A stretch of DNA of 64,000 bases from Cytobacillus sp. S13-E01. Its GTDB lineage: Bacteria > Bacillota > Bacilli > Bacillales > Bacillaceae_L. The notes beneath the pieces were generated by a model that ran no database searches, was not told where the DNA came from, and saw only the letters and a list, made by a program, of their open reading frames with translations. The DNA lies in assembly GCF_029193815.1 (NCBI RefSeq), contig NZ_JARFVC010000014.1, positions 16,602 to 80,601 of the forward strand. The letters run 5' to 3'. Below, piece after piece: positions 48,188-60,180 of this stretch (positions within the stretch are counted from its first letter, which is position 1; every line of letters begins with the position of its first letter). The position numbers and the translations under genes are program-made.

Positions 48188-49114
48188 ATGATTGAGTTAA
48201 TTTCTTTATTTGCAGTCTATATTGCAATTTTCTTATTTGGTATGACAGTTATGCGGACAGGCCTTTATAATTTATCTGGTAATAAAATGAAAGAATGGTT
48301 AGTAAAATTTACAGGAAACCCTTGGAAAGGCATGATAGTCGGAGCTATTATAACAGCCGTCATACAAAGCAGTTCTGCCGTCATGATTTTAATCGTTGGT
48401 TTAGTTGCCACAGGCTATTTAACCTTTAAACAATCTATTGGGATCATCCTTGGAACCAATATAGGAACAACTGTCACGACTGAGTTAATTTCATTTCATA
48501 TTTATGAAGCCATCGTTCCTTTGTTAATTATCGGTTTTTTATGTTTACTTTTACAAAACCGACAGCTCTTTAGTATTGGTGCAATGCTCTTTGGACTTGG
48601 TTGTTTATTTGTGGCGATGAACGGGTTTGAGCAGTTAGCTCGCCCACTGGCATCAATACCGGCTGTACATACATTTTTCGAATATACAAATGAAAATGGT
48701 CTCTTTGGAGTTGTAGTAGGAACATTTTTAACCGCAATTATACAATCAAGTACGGCAACAACTGGTATTATCATGGGGTTTATAAATGAGCATCTATTGA
48801 CACTTAATGCGGGGGTTGCCATTGTTCTAGGTGCAAATATAGGAACATGTATAACTGCATTTTTAGCTAGTATTGGAGCTAGTCGCGAAGCAAAGCTAAC
48901 AGCATATGCACACATATGGTTAAACGTATTTGGAGTTCTTTTATTTTATCCTTTAATTAATAGCCTTGGGTCTGTTGCATCAATGCTTACTTCTCTTCCT
49001 GATGTTCAACTTGCACATGTAAGTTTAATTTTCAATACCCTTACATCTCTTATTGCCCTTCCATTAACTGGATTACTTGCGGCGTTTATTTTGAAAGTAC
49101 ATAAAAAAGCATAA
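48188..49114 (+). CDS. yqeW: YqeW, Na+/phosphate symporter family protein
   Basis: Membrane protein of 308 residues with two Na/Pi repeats, marked by IQSSSAVMILIVGLV (about 56-70) and IQSSTATTGIIMGF. Unlike the symporter at 7920 it lacks the PhoU domain, which is the usual form of YqeW. Phosphate transport is inferred from the family. The ATG at 48188 follows AGAGGTGA. It is divergent from rpsU, as in B. subtilis. Confidence 0.9.
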   Translation: MIELISLFAVYIAIFLFGMTVMRTGLYNLSGNKMKEWLVKFTGNPWKGMIVGAIITAVIQSSSAVMILIVGLVATGYLTFKQSIGIILGTNIGTTVTTELISFHIYEAIVPLLIIGFLCLLLQNRQLFSIGAMLFGLGCLFVAMNGFEQLARPLASIPAVHTFFEYTNENGLFGVVVGTFLTAIIQSSTATTGIIMGFINEHLLTLNAGVAIVLGANIGTCITAFLASIGASREAKLTAYAHIWLNVFGVLLFYPLINSLGSVASMLTSLPDVQLAHVSLIFNTLTSLIALPLTGLLAAFILKVHKKA

Positions 49115-49155
49115 GAAATGATCAAGTCTACCTTTGGACTTGATCATTTCTTTTA
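49115..49155. terminator. Bidirectional terminator between yqeW and deoC
   Basis: AAATGATCAAGTC and GACTTGATCATTT form a perfect 13-bp stem with an 8-base loop. T-rich sequence follows on the plus strand, and on the minus strand the stem sits just past the deoC stop. Confidence 0.88.
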
Positions 49156-49821
49156 ATAATCAGATGTACTTGTTAATCCCTTTACAATCGCTATACCTGC
49201 ACTTGCACCGATGCGGGTTGCTCCTGCTTTAACCATATCGTGAACGCCTTTTGCATCACGGACCCCACCAGATGCTTTAACCCCGATTTCCGGTCCAACT
49301 GTTTTACGCATTAGTTCAATATCTTCAACTGTTGCTCCACCAGTTGAGAAGCCTGTTGATGTTTTGACAAAGTCTGCTCCTGCTTTAACAGCAATCTGAC
49401 ATGCTCTGACTTTTTCTTCTTCAGTTAACAAACTAGTTTCAATAATTACTTTAGTGAGTGCTTTACCCTTTGCAGCATCAACTACTGCACGAATGTCATG
49501 TTCTACTAACACATCATCTTTATCCTTTAATGCACCGATATTAATGACCATATCCACCTCAGTTGCGCCTTTTTCGATTGCATCTTTTGTTTCGAAGGCC
49601 TTTGATTCTGGTGTAGTTGCTCCTAACGGGAAGCCTATAACAGTACATACCCTTACTTTGGTGCCTTTTAATTGCTCAGCAGCTGTCTGTACCCATGTTG
49701 GATTGACGCATACCGAAGCAAAGACATATTCCTTAGCTTCCGCGCATAATTTTAAAATTTGTTCTTTTGTTGTATCCGCTTTTAATGCTGTGTGGTCAAT
49801 CAACTTGGCAACATTGTTCAT
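49153..49821 (-). CDS. deoC: Deoxyribose-phosphate aldolase
   Basis: Splits 2-deoxyribose 5-phosphate into acetaldehyde and glyceraldehyde 3-phosphate in deoxynucleoside breakdown. It has 222 residues, TIM barrel. The Schiff-base lysine is in FVKTSTGFS and the proton-relay Lys in [10 protein letters not shown]; Asp in EVDMVINIG. In B. subtilis this gene is elsewhere (with nupC-pdp), so its place next to yqeW is a difference from that order. The ATG at 49821 has AAAAGGATGA upstream. Confidence 0.94.
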   Translation of the reverse strand: MNNVAKLIDHTALKADTTKEQILKLCAEAKEYVFASVCVNPTWVQTAAEQLKGTKVRVCTVIGFPLGATTPESKAFETKDAIEKGATEVDMVINIGALKDKDDVLVEHDIRAVVDAAKGKALTKVIIETSLLTEEEKVRACQIAVKAGADFVKTSTGFSTGGATVEDIELMRKTVGPEIGVKASGGVRDAKGVHDMVKAGATRIGASAGIAIVKGLTSTSDY

Positions 49822-49913
49822 ATGTTATAATCATCCTTTTCGACTACTATAGAGTTGTCCGTACCTCTCTAATAATAGCATTTAATTTTAAAAAACACGA
49901 GAACAATCTTAGT

Positions 49914-50033
49914 ATGTACGATAATTATCAATTATGTGAAAGAATTTATCCTTTAGTAGGCAACGATGCTATTCGAGTTATACATATTCTTGGAATTTAC
50001 GCACATAAACGACAATATTACGACGCACCATAA
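49914..50033 (+). CDS. Possible small protein of 39 residues
   Basis: An open frame begins MYDNYQLCERIYPLVGNDAI and ends HKRQYYDAP, in the otherwise empty gap between deoC and mtaB. Its composition looks protein-like (mixed charged and hydrophobic residues, no low complexity), but the upstream GAGAAC is a poor ribosome-binding site. I do not recognise the family. It could be chance. The rest of the 340-base gap shows only the mtaB terminator. Confidence 0.3.
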   Translation: MYDNYQLCERIYPLVGNDAIRVIHILGIYAHKRQYYDAP

Positions 50034-50133
50034 AACACCAATATGCGCGCATATATCCATTTTAATTGTCATTAATAAGAGAATTTTTATTATAAAGTTA
50101 GTAAAAAAAGCCGATTATTACGTATACCAATAA

Positions 50134-50164
50134 GAAAAAAATAACCCAGTTTAAATACTGGGTT
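50134..50164 (-). terminator. Terminator of mtaB
   Basis: AACCCAGT and ACTGGGTT (perfect 8 bp) around ATTTAA, then ATTTTTTTC on the minus strand. The stem overlaps the stop codon. Confidence 0.87.
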
Positions 50165-51527
50165 AAGAACTTAATTTTACAATTTCTAGGTTCCCGGCTA
50201 TGCTATCCTCAACAATGCGAACGAATTGCCCCTCATTATACGGGTAGCCTGCTTTAGTAATTTTAACTTTTACTAACTTCCCTATCATTCCTTCAGTTGC
50301 TGGGAATTTTACTTTTAGATAGTTATCTGTATAACCAATGTACAGACCACTGTTTACTTCTTCTTTGTATTCTTCTTCTGGAATTACTTCTAGTACTACA
50401 TTTTCATACTGTGAAGCATATTCCTTAGCTAGTTGATCTGATAATGCTATCAAGCGGTGAACACGCTCATTCTTGATTTCTTCATCAACTTGATCTTCCA
50501 TACGCGCTGCAGGAGTACCTGTACGTTTTGAATAAGGGAAGACATGTAGCTCTGAGAATTTGTGTTCTTTGATAAAATTATATGTTTCCATGAATTCTTC
50601 TTCTGTTTCACCAGGGAACCCAACAATAACATCAGAAGTGATTGCAAGTCCCGGTAGGGCTTCTTTTAATCTTTCTAAACGCTCTGCAAAGTGTTCCATT
50701 GTGTATTTTCGGCGCATTCTCTTTAACACTGTATTTGAACCAGATTGAAGTGGAATGTGTAAATGACGGACAATTTTATCAGATTTATCAAGAACTTCAA
50801 TAACTTCATCTGTGATTTGACTAGCTTCTATTGACGAGATTCTGATCCGTTTTAGGCCCACTACTTGTGCATCTAACTCTTGAAGCAATTTTGCAAGGTT
50901 GTAATCTTTCATATCTTCACCATATCCACCTGTATGAATACCGGTTAAGACGATCTCTTTATAGCCAGCATTTACAAGTGCTTGTGCCTGTTTTATGACT
51001 TCTTTAGGATCACGTGAACGCATTAAGCCACGAGCCCAAGGAATGATACAGAAGGTGCAGAAATTGTTACAACCTTCTTGGATTTTTAAAGATGCACGTG
51101 TCCGGTCTGTAAAGGCAGGAACATCTAGTTCCTCATAGACACGAGCTTTCATAATGTTACCGACACCATTAATAGGCTTGCGTTCTGTTTTATATTGCTC
51201 GATATAATCTAACATTTTTGTGCGGTCCTGGGTTCCTACAACAATATCTACCCCAGGAATTGCCATTATTTCAGCAGGTGACGTTTGTGCATAGCAGCCA
51301 GTTACGCAAATAACACCATCTGGATTTTTTCTGATTGCACGTCGTATGACTTGCCGGCTTTTTTTATCACCTGTATTTGTTACAGTACAGGTATTAATAA
51401 CATAAACATCTGACGTACTTTCAAATTCAGTTCTTTCATAGCCTTGTTCTTTAAAAAGTTGCCAAATGGCTTCTGTTTCATAGTGATTCACTTTACATCC
51501 TAATGTATGAAATGCTACTGTTGGCAT
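50163..51527 (-). CDS. mtaB: MtaB, tRNA t6A37 methylthiotransferase
   Basis: Radical-SAM enzyme that makes ms2t6A at position 37 of tRNAs decoding ANN codons. It has 454 residues: N-terminal UPF0004 domain (FHTLGCKVN, VINTCTVTN, VTGCYAQ with the three auxiliary-cluster Cys), the radical-SAM core with CNNFCTFC, and a C-terminal TRAM domain (about 385-445). Start ATG 51527 with GAGGTGAACAAAAG. It lies 7 bases from rsmE; the prmA-rsmE-mtaB chain is conserved behind dnaJ. Confidence 0.95.
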   Translation of the reverse strand: MPTVAFHTLGCKVNHYETEAIWQLFKEQGYERTEFESTSDVYVINTCTVTNTGDKKSRQVIRRAIRKNPDGVICVTGCYAQTSPAEIMAIPGVDIVVGTQDRTKMLDYIEQYKTERKPINGVGNIMKARVYEELDVPAFTDRTRASLKIQEGCNNFCTFCIIPWARGLMRSRDPKEVIKQAQALVNAGYKEIVLTGIHTGGYGEDMKDYNLAKLLQELDAQVVGLKRIRISSIEASQITDEVIEVLDKSDKIVRHLHIPLQSGSNTVLKRMRRKYTMEHFAERLERLKEALPGLAITSDVIVGFPGETEEEFMETYNFIKEHKFSELHVFPYSKRTGTPAARMEDQVDEEIKNERVHRLIALSDQLAKEYASQYENVVLEVIPEEEYKEEVNSGLYIGYTDNYLKVKFPATEGMIGKLVKVKITKAGYPYNEGQFVRIVEDSIAGNLEIVKLSS

Positions 51528-51534
51528 CTTTTGT

Positions 51535-52281
51535 TCACCTCGTTAGCTCAAAATAATAAGAAACAGCTGCTAATAGATACAAAGGCGCTGTTTCTGTACG
51601 TAAAATCCTTGGTCCTAGACTACAAGAAATAAAACCATTCTTGTGAAGAAGGGTTACTTCTTTTTCAGTAAGACCACCTTCTGGACCTACAACAATTAAT
51701 AGGGTTTCCCCAGTTTTCATCTTATCAAAGGTTGAAGCTAGGTTTGATTTTTCGCCCCTTCTTGCTTCTTCTTCATAGGCAATTAATTTATAATCATGGT
51801 TTGCACTTAGAGAAATTAACTGTTTAAAGGAAATTGGTGCTTGTACGGTAGGTATTTTTGAACGATGAGATTGCTCTGCAGCTTCCTTTGCGATTTTATT
51901 CCAACGTTCAACCTTTTTACTGCCTTTTTTCTCATCCCATTTTACAATTGAACGAGCCGCAATAAAAGGGACAAACTCACTTGCCCCTAGTTCTGTTCCC
52001 TTTTGTATAACATATTCAAGTTTGTCCGCTTTAGGCAACCCACTCACAATCGATACATTAATCGGTAACTCAACTGAGTTCTTCATCCATTCTACAACAT
52101 TGGTTAAAACTGATTCATTGGTAATTTCAGTAATCTCACATCTAGCAACTTTTCCATCTGAATCACAACAATATAATTGATCGCCAACGTCCATGCGCAT
52201 TACACGTGCAATGTGATGTACATCTTCACCACTAATATTCGCTTTATTGTTTACTATATTTTCTACGAAATATCGTTGCAA
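51535..52281 (-). CDS. rsmE: RsmE, 16S rRNA (uracil1498-N3)-methyltransferase
   Basis: SPOUT-class methyltransferase of 248 residues. An N-terminal PUA-like domain (about 1-70, MQRYFVEN to GEDVHHIARVMRM) is followed by the knot domain with VGPEGGLTEKEV and SLGPRILRTETAPL, the SAM-binding signature. The TTG at 52281 follows GGTGG by 8 bases and gives the normal family start; a GTG at 52296 lacks a site. Confidence 0.93.
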   Translation of the reverse strand: MQRYFVENIVNNKANISGEDVHHIARVMRMDVGDQLYCCDSDGKVARCEITEITNESVLTNVVEWMKNSVELPINVSIVSGLPKADKLEYVIQKGTELGASEFVPFIAARSIVKWDEKKGSKKVERWNKIAKEAAEQSHRSKIPTVQAPISFKQLISLSANHDYKLIAYEEEARRGEKSNLASTFDKMKTGETLLIVVGPEGGLTEKEVTLLHKNGFISCSLGPRILRTETAPLYLLAAVSYYFELTR

Positions 52282-52309
52282 GGTGCTTCCCACCACCAGT
52301 TTTGGTCAT

Positions 52310-53248
52310 TTAATTTTTTCTTGCGATAAATGCAACCCAATCTTCCATTACAACTGTTTCTTCAATCGTGAAGTTTGCGGCTATTAAACCTTCTTTCACC
52401 TCTTCTTTTTTTGCAGTAATAATTCCTGAAGTGATAAAAAGCCCACCTTGTTTCAATACCCTATTTGCATCATTCGTAAATAGTAGAATGATTTCTGCTA
52501 AAATATTTGCAACAATCACATCAACCGGACCCTGAACATTGGCCAGCAGGTTGTTCTGTGAGATTGAAACAATCTGTTCCACTTTGTTTAACTTCACGTT
52601 TTCACTTGCACTTTCTACTGCAACAGTGTCTAAGTCAAATGCACTAACTTCTTTTGCACCGAGCATTGCAGACGCAATACTTAGAACGCCTGAGCCTGTT
52701 CCAACATCAATTACCCTGTCATTTTTTTGAACCGTTCTTTCTAGTGCTTGGATACATAATACTGTAGTAGGATGTGTACCTGTTCCAAATGCCATACCAG
52801 GGTCTAACTCAATAATTAGCTCATCACTACTCACAGGCTCATACGTTTCCCATGTTGGAACAATTGTAAATTTCTCAGAGATTTTAACTGGGTGATAATA
52901 CTTTTTCCAAGCAGTAGCCCATTCTTCTTCATTTACTTCACTTATAGTTACTTTATTATATCCTATATCTATTCCAAACGAGAGTAAGCCATTAATCGCC
53001 TCTTTTATTTCATCTACCGTTTCAGATAGAAAACTAGTAACAGGCAGGTACGCCTTAATAATTACCCCTTCTTCAGGATAATCATCTGGGTTGAGTTGGT
53101 AAATCTCACCAAAGATTTGTTCACGTTCCTTGGTCAAATCGAAAAGGTCTTCAATGACAACTCCACTAGCCCCCGCTTCATGCAAAATATTTGAAATAGG
53201 TTCAACTGCTTCTTGTGTAGTGTGTATGCTTATTTCAGACCATTTCAT
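52310..53248 (-). CDS. prmA: PrmA, ribosomal protein L11 methyltransferase
   Basis: Methylates L11 at several amino groups. It has 312 residues: substrate-recognition domain (about 1-110) and the SAM-dependent domain with [34 protein letters not shown] and [11 protein letters not shown]. The ATG at 53248 follows GGAGTTGGTAGATT. It comes after dnaJ, as in B. subtilis, but a dispersed repeat separates them. Confidence 0.95.
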   Translation of the reverse strand: MKWSEISIHTTQEAVEPISNILHEAGASGVVIEDLFDLTKEREQIFGEIYQLNPDDYPEEGVIIKAYLPVTSFLSETVDEIKEAINGLLSFGIDIGYNKVTISEVNEEEWATAWKKYYHPVKISEKFTIVPTWETYEPVSSDELIIELDPGMAFGTGTHPTTVLCIQALERTVQKNDRVIDVGTGSGVLSIASAMLGAKEVSAFDLDTVAVESASENVKLNKVEQIVSISQNNLLANVQGPVDVIVANILAEIILLFTNDANRVLKQGGLFITSGIITAKKEEVKEGLIAANFTIEETVVMEDWVAFIARKN

Positions 53249-53290
53249 AATCTACCAACTCCATTATAATAATATTAACCATTTGACACT

Positions 53291-53486
53291 TCCGCTTTTC
53301 CCATTGTCGAGCTTCGGGCGCTATCGGCTCTATGGTATAAGCCAATCACTTACAGAAGGAAAGTTCACCTTCTGCAAGTGCTCGTCTTATGCTTTACTAG
53401 CACAGGATGTGCTGATGTCGATGTTCGCCACAGGACGTGGCGGGTTTTAATCGACTTTCTTCGAGATGAGCGCCCTCCGCTTTTCT
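53291..53486 (-). repeat. Palindromic dispersed repeat, diverged long copy in reverse orientation
   Basis: Minus strand: GAAAAGCGGAGGGCGCTCAT, then CGATTAAAACCCGCCACG, GCATAAGACGAGC, an inner stem TTGCAGAAGGTGAAC/TTCCTTCTGTAA, GGCTTATACCATAGAGCCGA and TAGCGCCCGAAGCTCGAC. Same plan as the other copies but with an extra arm and many changes. It fills the gap between dnaJ and prmA. Confidence 0.8.
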
Positions 53487-53489
53487 ATA

Positions 53490-54614
53490 CTATTCACCTT
53501 TAAAAGCTCTTTTTACCTTCGCAAAAAAACTATCATGTTGTTCGTCAGGTGCCTCATATCCACTTAGATCAGTAAATTCACGAAGCAACTGCTTTTGTTT
53601 TTCAGTCAACTTTGTAGGTGTGATTACACGTACTTGAATGTGTTGATCACCTTGTCCATAACCACGGACATTAGGAACACCCTTACCACGTAGGCGGAAT
53701 TTCGTTCCAGTTTGTGTACCAGCAGGGATTTTCAACTTAATCTTGCCGTGTAATGTTGGAACTTCAACTTCATCGCCTAACGCTGCTTGAGCGAATGTTA
53801 AAGGCATTTCACAATAGATGTCGTCTCCATCTCTCTCGAAGAATTCATGTCCTTTTACATGGAATACTACATATAGGTCACCAGAAGGCCCACCATTAAT
53901 ACCTGGTTCACCTTGACCAGAAACTCGTAGTTGTTGACCATCATCAACACCAGCAGGAATTTTCACGTGAATTTTCTTACGTTTTTTCACTTTTCCAGAC
54001 CCGCCACAAGTTGAACATTTGTGCGGTATCATTTTTCCTGTACCATTACAGTGGTTACAAACACGACGGTTAACAATACGTCCAAAAGGTGTGTTTTGTT
54101 CTACATTAAGTTGACCAGAACCATTACAGTGTGAACATGTATTTGTCTTTGTACCTGGTTTAGCACCTGAACCATCACATGTTTCACATGTTTCTTCTCG
54201 CGGTATTTCAAGATCGGTTTCCTTACCAAATACAGCTTCTTCAAATTTAAGTGTCATTGTGTATTGTAAGTCGGCCCCTTGTCTAGGAGCGTTCGGATCA
54301 CGACGTCGACCACCGCCGCCGCCAAAGATGGAGCTGAATATATCTTCAAAGCCAAAACCACCACCGAAGTCCCCACCTCCGCCAAAGCCTTGGTTTGGAT
54401 CAGTATGTCCGAATTGATCATAATGTGAACGTGTTTGATCATCACTAAGGACTTCATACGCTTCTTTTACTTCTTTAAATTTATCAGCTGCGTCTGCTGC
54501 TTTATTAATATCTGGGTGATATTGTTTAGACAGTTTTCGATATGCTTTTTTAATTTCATCCTTTGATGCACCCTTACTAATACCAAGTACATCATAAAAA
54601 TCGCGTTTACTCAT
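53490..54614 (-). CDS. dnaJ: DnaJ, Hsp40 co-chaperone
   Basis: Stimulates DnaK ATPase and delivers substrates. It has 374 residues: J domain with HPD in KQYHPDIN, Gly/Phe-rich linker ([17 protein letters not shown]), four CxxCxGxG zinc repeats ([32 protein letters not shown]), then the C-terminal domains. The start at 54614 ([11 protein letters not shown]) follows GGGAGTGGG. A terminator and a repeat copy lie between it and dnaK. Confidence 0.96.
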   Translation of the reverse strand: MSKRDFYDVLGISKGASKDEIKKAYRKLSKQYHPDINKAADAADKFKEVKEAYEVLSDDQTRSHYDQFGHTDPNQGFGGGGDFGGGFGFEDIFSSIFGGGGGRRRDPNAPRQGADLQYTMTLKFEEAVFGKETDLEIPREETCETCDGSGAKPGTKTNTCSHCNGSGQLNVEQNTPFGRIVNRRVCNHCNGTGKMIPHKCSTCGGSGKVKKRKKIHVKIPAGVDDGQQLRVSGQGEPGINGGPSGDLYVVFHVKGHEFFERDGDDIYCEMPLTFAQAALGDEVEVPTLHGKIKLKIPAGTQTGTKFRLRGKGVPNVRGYGQGDQHIQVRVITPTKLTEKQKQLLREFTDLSGYEAPDEQHDSFFAKVKRAFKGE

Positions 54615-54690
54615 TAAAAACCCACTCCCGCTTCCTTTCACATAAAGATTATTTTATCATTTCTCAAAAGTAAAAGGCAATATTTTATAT

Positions 54691-54782
54691 GAAAAGCGCA
54701 GAGCGCCTGTTTATCGAGTTATGACCAAAGGTCCGATAGCGCCCGTAGCTAGACTGAAAAACTAAGTTCAAATTTTATTTAT
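54691..54782 (+). repeat. Palindromic dispersed repeat, short diverged copy
   Basis: GAAAAGCGCAGAGCGCCTG, a reduced hairpin (TTATCGAGTTATGACCAAAG), then CGATAGCGCCCGTAGCTAGAC and an AT-rich tail. It lies between the dnaK terminator and dnaJ. Confidence 0.75.
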
Positions 54783-54825
54783 TTTTTAAATCTTTTTTGA
54801 TGGTGCCTAATTCTTGTTATCTACT

Positions 54826-54866
54826 TAAAAAAAGCCAAAGCCAAGGCATGCCTGACTTCGACTTTT
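54826..54866 (-). terminator. Terminator between dnaK and dnaJ
   Basis: AAAGTCGAAGTCAGGC pairs with GCCTTGGCTTTGGCTTT on the minus strand through several G-U pairs and one bulge, then TTTTT. It lies 20 bases past the dnaK stop codon. Confidence 0.78.
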
Positions 54867-54888
54867 TAATCACGTACTCCGCACAATA

Positions 54889-56742
<1,854 letters not shown>

Positions 56743-56800
56743 TCAATTTATATAGTTATCTATCCGTAATTTTTAGCTTTGTTTGCTAGTATGTAATGCC

Positions 56801-57412
56801 TTATTGATTGACCTTGACCATAGAAGGACGAATGACTCTATCTTTTAACTTATATCCTTTTTGGAATTCCTCAATAATTGTGTTGGATTCAAATTCAGCA
56901 TCTTCTACTTGCATAACTGCTTGATGTATTTGAGGGTCAAATTGCTTACCAACTGCTTCAATTACCTCTACACCTTCACTTTTTAGTGCGTCAATTAGGC
57001 CACGATAAACCATATCCATCCCTTGCAGAAGTGATTTTGTTTTATCATCATCAACATCGACCTTCATCGCCCTTTCAAAATTATCTAGTGCAGATAACAA
57101 ATTTGAAACTAAGCTTTGCGCACGGTATTTTTCTGCTACTTCTTGGTCAAGTTTAACTCGACGTTTATAGTTTTCAAAATCCGCTAGAACACGGTACGTT
57201 TTATTTTCAGATTCAGCTAGTAGTTGTTCAAGTTCAGCGATTCTCTCATTGGCTTTCTCAAGCTCACTTTGTTTTGAGTCAGATGTATTGTTGTCATTTA
57301 CTGTTTCGTTTCCTTCCACAATAACTTCTTCAACAGGGACTTCATCAACTTGGTCGTAATTAACTTGATCTTCTACTGCGTCATTTTCTTTTGTAATATT
57401 TTCGTTAGCCAA
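56801..57412 (-). CDS. grpE: GrpE, nucleotide exchange factor
   Basis: Releases ADP from DnaK; 203 residues. Acidic N-terminal tail (about 1-55), long coiled-coil ([20 protein letters not shown], then [20 protein letters not shown]), and a C-terminal beta domain with [16 protein letters not shown] and [18 protein letters not shown] start at 57412 supported by GGGAGGTGAAATAA. Separated from hrcA by 385 bases of mainly repeats. Confidence 0.95.
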   Translation of the reverse strand: MANENITKENDAVEDQVNYDQVDEVPVEEVIVEGNETVNDNNTSDSKQSELEKANERIAELEQLLAESENKTYRVLADFENYKRRVKLDQEVAEKYRAQSLVSNLLSALDNFERAMKVDVDDDKTKSLLQGMDMVYRGLIDALKSEGVEVIEAVGKQFDPQIHQAVMQVEDAEFESNTIIEEFQKGYKLKDRVIRPSMVKVNQ

Positions 57413-57489
57413 TTATTTCACCTCCCTTAAATCGATAGGATATAAAATTGATTTTTCACAAGTGATGTTTTAGTAACGGCTCGTTTCAT

Positions 57490-57651
57490 AAGAAAAGCGC
57501 AAGGCGCCCGCCTATCGGCGACAAGCATAAGACAAGCCGGCTGGAAGGTTGTTCTTTACCTTCCGGACGGATTGGCTTATACCATAGAGTCGATGGCGCC
57601 CGGAGCTAGACACTAAAACTTGGTACAAATTTTTATACTTTCTTATCTTTT
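57490..57651 (+). repeat. GC-rich palindromic dispersed repeat, full copy E
   Basis: Complete unit almost identical to copy A (AAGGCGCCC for AGGGCGCCC in the head), lying inside the heat-shock operon between hrcA and grpE. Confidence 0.9.
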
Positions 57652-57723
57652 AAGAAAAGCGCAAGGCGCGCCTGTAGCTAGACACTAAAACCAGGTACAA
57701 ACTTTTATACTTTCTTACCTTTG
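57652..57723 (+). repeat. Truncated tandem copy of the palindromic repeat
   Basis: Head AAGAAAAGCGCAAGGCGCGC joined directly to the tail CTGTAGCTAGACACTAAAAC and TATACTTTCTTACC. Hairpin deleted, as at 4902 and 21622. Confidence 0.8.
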
Positions 57724-57797
57724 GAAAAAAATAAATCTTTTCAAGTATGTAACAGGGAATGCCCTTCCCCTGTATCCCTTACTAAATATAGCCACTG

Positions 57798-58829
57798 CTA
57801 ATCATTTTGATACAATTTTGTTAGTACATTCGTCAAATCTGTGCTAATTAGACTTAGTAGACTAACAACACGCGAATATTCCATGCGGGTTGGCCCAAGT
57901 AAAGCAATTGATCCTAATTGTTCAGTACCTACTGAATAGGTTGCCGTGATTAAACTACAATTTTCCATAGCACTAACTCTGTTTTCACGGCCAATTTTGA
58001 TGTTTATTCCCGTTTTATTTGTACGTAGTAACTCATAAAATTCTTTCTCTTGTTCAATCATTGTTAATAAAGAACGAATTTTTTTAATGTCATTAAATTC
58101 AGGTTGGCTTAGCATATTTGTTTTACCTCCAAAGTAAACTCTTTCTGCTGATTGGAGGTTAAACGTACCTGACACAGCCTGTAATAAACTATCATAATTT
58201 CTTATATGCGCCTTAAGTATTGCCGCTACTTCTTTATAGATTTTATCATTCAAATCAACTAATGGGACACCACTTAATCGTTCATTGAGAATATTCACCA
58301 TTTTTTCAATGTCAGCAGGATCAATTGAACCTGGGAACGTGATTGTTCGATTTTCTACATGACCCGTATCTGTAATAATAATTGCAACGGCAGTATCTCT
58401 GTTAATGGGAATAATTTGCAGCCTCTTTACCTTGTTTTCACTAACCTCAGGCCCTAATACAATCGATGTATAGTTTGTTAACTCAGAAAGAATCTGGGCA
58501 GATTTTTGAACGACTTTTTCTAACTCATAAATTCGCTCAGCAAAAATAGAGTTTATTTCATCTTTATCTTCTTTTGAAACATTTTGTGGTGATAATAGAT
58601 GATCTACATAGTATCTGTAGCCCTTTTCTGAGGGAATTCTCCCTGAAGAACTATGGGTTTTTTCAATGAACCCAAGCTCTTCTAAGTCCGCCATCTCATT
58701 TCGAATTGTTGCAGAGCTATATGAGATTTCATCTTTTTTCGACAATGATCTTGAGCCTACCGGCTGGGCAGATTGGATAAAATCATCTATTATTACCTGA
58801 AGAATTAATAGCTGACGATCTGTTAACAA
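57798..58829 (-). CDS. hrcA: HrcA, heat-inducible repressor
   Basis: Represses class I heat-shock genes by binding CIRCE. It has 343 residues: winged-helix N-terminus ([18 protein letters not shown], then [18 protein letters not shown]), followed by a GAF-like dimerisation domain. The TTG at 58829 follows AGAGGTGATGTTCC. Its own promoter carries CIRCE, so it is autoregulated with grpE-dnaK. Confidence 0.95.
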   Translation of the reverse strand: MLTDRQLLILQVIIDDFIQSAQPVGSRSLSKKDEISYSSATIRNEMADLEELGFIEKTHSSSGRIPSEKGYRYYVDHLLSPQNVSKEDKDEINSIFAERIYELEKVVQKSAQILSELTNYTSIVLGPEVSENKVKRLQIIPINRDTAVAIIITDTGHVENRTITFPGSIDPADIEKMVNILNERLSGVPLVDLNDKIYKEVAAILKAHIRNYDSLLQAVSGTFNLQSAERVYFGGKTNMLSQPEFNDIKKIRSLLTMIEQEKEFYELLRTNKTGINIKIGRENRVSAMENCSLITATYSVGTEQLGSIALLGPTRMEYSRVVSLLSLISTDLTNVLTKLYQND

Positions 58830-58844
58830 GGAACATCACCTCTG

Positions 58845-58871
58845 TTAGCACTCATTAAACGCGAGTGCTAA
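58845..58871 (-). promoter_or_regulatory. CIRCE operator
   Basis: TTAGCACTC (58845-58853), nine bases, GAGTGCTAA (58863-58871): a perfect match to the HrcA operator, 16 bases upstream of the hrcA start. Confidence 0.97.
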
Positions 58872-58881
58872 TTCTAATAAT

Positions 58882-58910
58882 AAGTTACCAAATACATACC
58901 ACGATGTCAA
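58882..58910 (-). promoter_or_regulatory. Sigma-A promoter of the hrcA operon
   Basis: TTGACA (58905-58910), 17 bases, TAACTT (58882-58887). CIRCE begins 10 bases downstream of the -10, covering the start of transcription. Confidence 0.7.
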
Positions 58911-58913
58911 CGA

Positions 58914-60056
58914 TTAGATTCCACCAATAAATGCCTGAAACACTTCATTACCTAGAAGCTTTCCTTGTTTCGTTAATCTAATAAATCCATCCTTTTCCTC
59001 AAGCAATCCTTTACTGCGTTGTTCTTCTATTTGCTTACCAAACACAGCATCCATACTTTTATTGTATGTTTGATAAAATTTTGGCTTTGAAACCCCTAAT
59101 GTTTTTCTTAACCCTAAAAATAGTTCCTCTTCCATTTTTTCTTCCTGATTAACTTGATGGGATTCAACATACGGAAATCCAGTTTCTTCAATTTTTGACA
59201 TATACTTTTTTAAAGGACCTGCATTTGCTATTCTTTTCCCATTTACATAACTATGGGCGCCCGCTCCAATCCCAAAATATTCGTCATTATCCCAATAAGT
59301 TAGATTATGCTTGCTTTCATACGCCTTCTTAGCAAAGTTACTTATCTCGTACTGATGATAGTTATGTTTCTCCATCTCATCCATTAATAACTCATACATT
59401 TCCGCCTCGTTATCTTGACTTGGTAAGGACAATTTCCCTTTGCGCATCAAGTTATAGAACACTGTTTTAGGCTCGATAATTAAGGAGTATCCCGAAAAAT
59501 GCTCAACATCGAGCGAAAATGCTGCATCAAGCGTTTGTTTAAAGTTCGCTATTGTCTGATCAGGTAGAGCATAAATTAGATCAATGCTAATATTATTAAA
59601 TCCAACTTCTTTTGCATGTTCAATTGAACGAAATACATCCTTCTGTCGATGGGTCCTTCCAATTTTTTTAAGTAAATTATCGTCGAATGTTTGAACACCA
59701 AAGCTTAATCGATTTACGCCCCCTTCTCGCAATAATTGAAGTTTTTCCTTTGACAAATCACCTGGATTTGCTTCGAACGTAAATTCGACTTCCTCGGAAA
59801 GTGGTTTCATATATCTGTGAATACTTGTTAAAAAAAATTCCATTTGTTTCATGTCTAACACAGTTGGTGTACCACCCCCAACAAAGATCGTGTTCAACCC
59901 CTTAGTCGGATGTGCTTCCATTGTATTTTTCATCTCTAGTTCCATTGATTGAAGATATTCTTCTACAGGTTGTCCTTTTAAATACACCTTATTAAAATCA
60001 CAATAATGGCAGATTTGCTCACAGAATGGGATATGAAGATATGCAGCTTGTATCAA
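58914..60056 (-). CDS. hemW: HemW, radical-SAM haem chaperone
   Basis: Formerly called HemN-like; inserts haem into proteins and is not a coproporphyrinogen oxidase. It has about 380 residues. Cluster motif CEQICHYCDF, GGGTPTVL, then FEANPGDLSKEKL and LSFGVQTFDDNLLKKIGR; a C-terminal HemN domain ends the protein. TTG 60056 gives a family-like start (MIQAAYLHIPFCE); an upstream TTG at 60083 has AAAGGTG only 2-3 bases away, so the start is uncertain by nine residues. Between lepA and hrcA as in B. subtilis. Confidence 0.9.
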   Translation of the reverse strand: MIQAAYLHIPFCEQICHYCDFNKVYLKGQPVEEYLQSMELEMKNTMEAHPTKGLNTIFVGGGTPTVLDMKQMEFFLTSIHRYMKPLSEEVEFTFEANPGDLSKEKLQLLREGGVNRLSFGVQTFDDNLLKKIGRTHRQKDVFRSIEHAKEVGFNNISIDLIYALPDQTIANFKQTLDAAFSLDVEHFSGYSLIIEPKTVFYNLMRKGKLSLPSQDNEAEMYELLMDEMEKHNYHQYEISNFAKKAYESKHNLTYWDNDEYFGIGAGAHSYVNGKRIANAGPLKKYMSKIEETGFPYVESHQVNQEEKMEEELFLGLRKTLGVSKPKFYQTYNKSMDAVFGKQIEEQRSKGLLEEKDGFIRLTKQGKLLGNEVFQAFIGGI

Positions 60057-60097
60057 AAGATCACTACTTTCTAATTGGTGCAAAACACCTTTTATAG

Positions 60098-60132
60098 TTA
60101 AAAGAAATACCGCAGAAATTCTGCGGTATTTT
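60098..60132 (-). terminator. Terminator of lepA
   Basis: AATACCGCAGAA and TTCTGCGGTATT stem with almost no loop, then TTCTTTT on the minus strand. It lies between lepA and hemW. Confidence 0.85.
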
Positions 60133-60180
60133 ACTATGTTTGTTCACTATAATCTTAGTTTTACTGCTTTATAATTTCAA

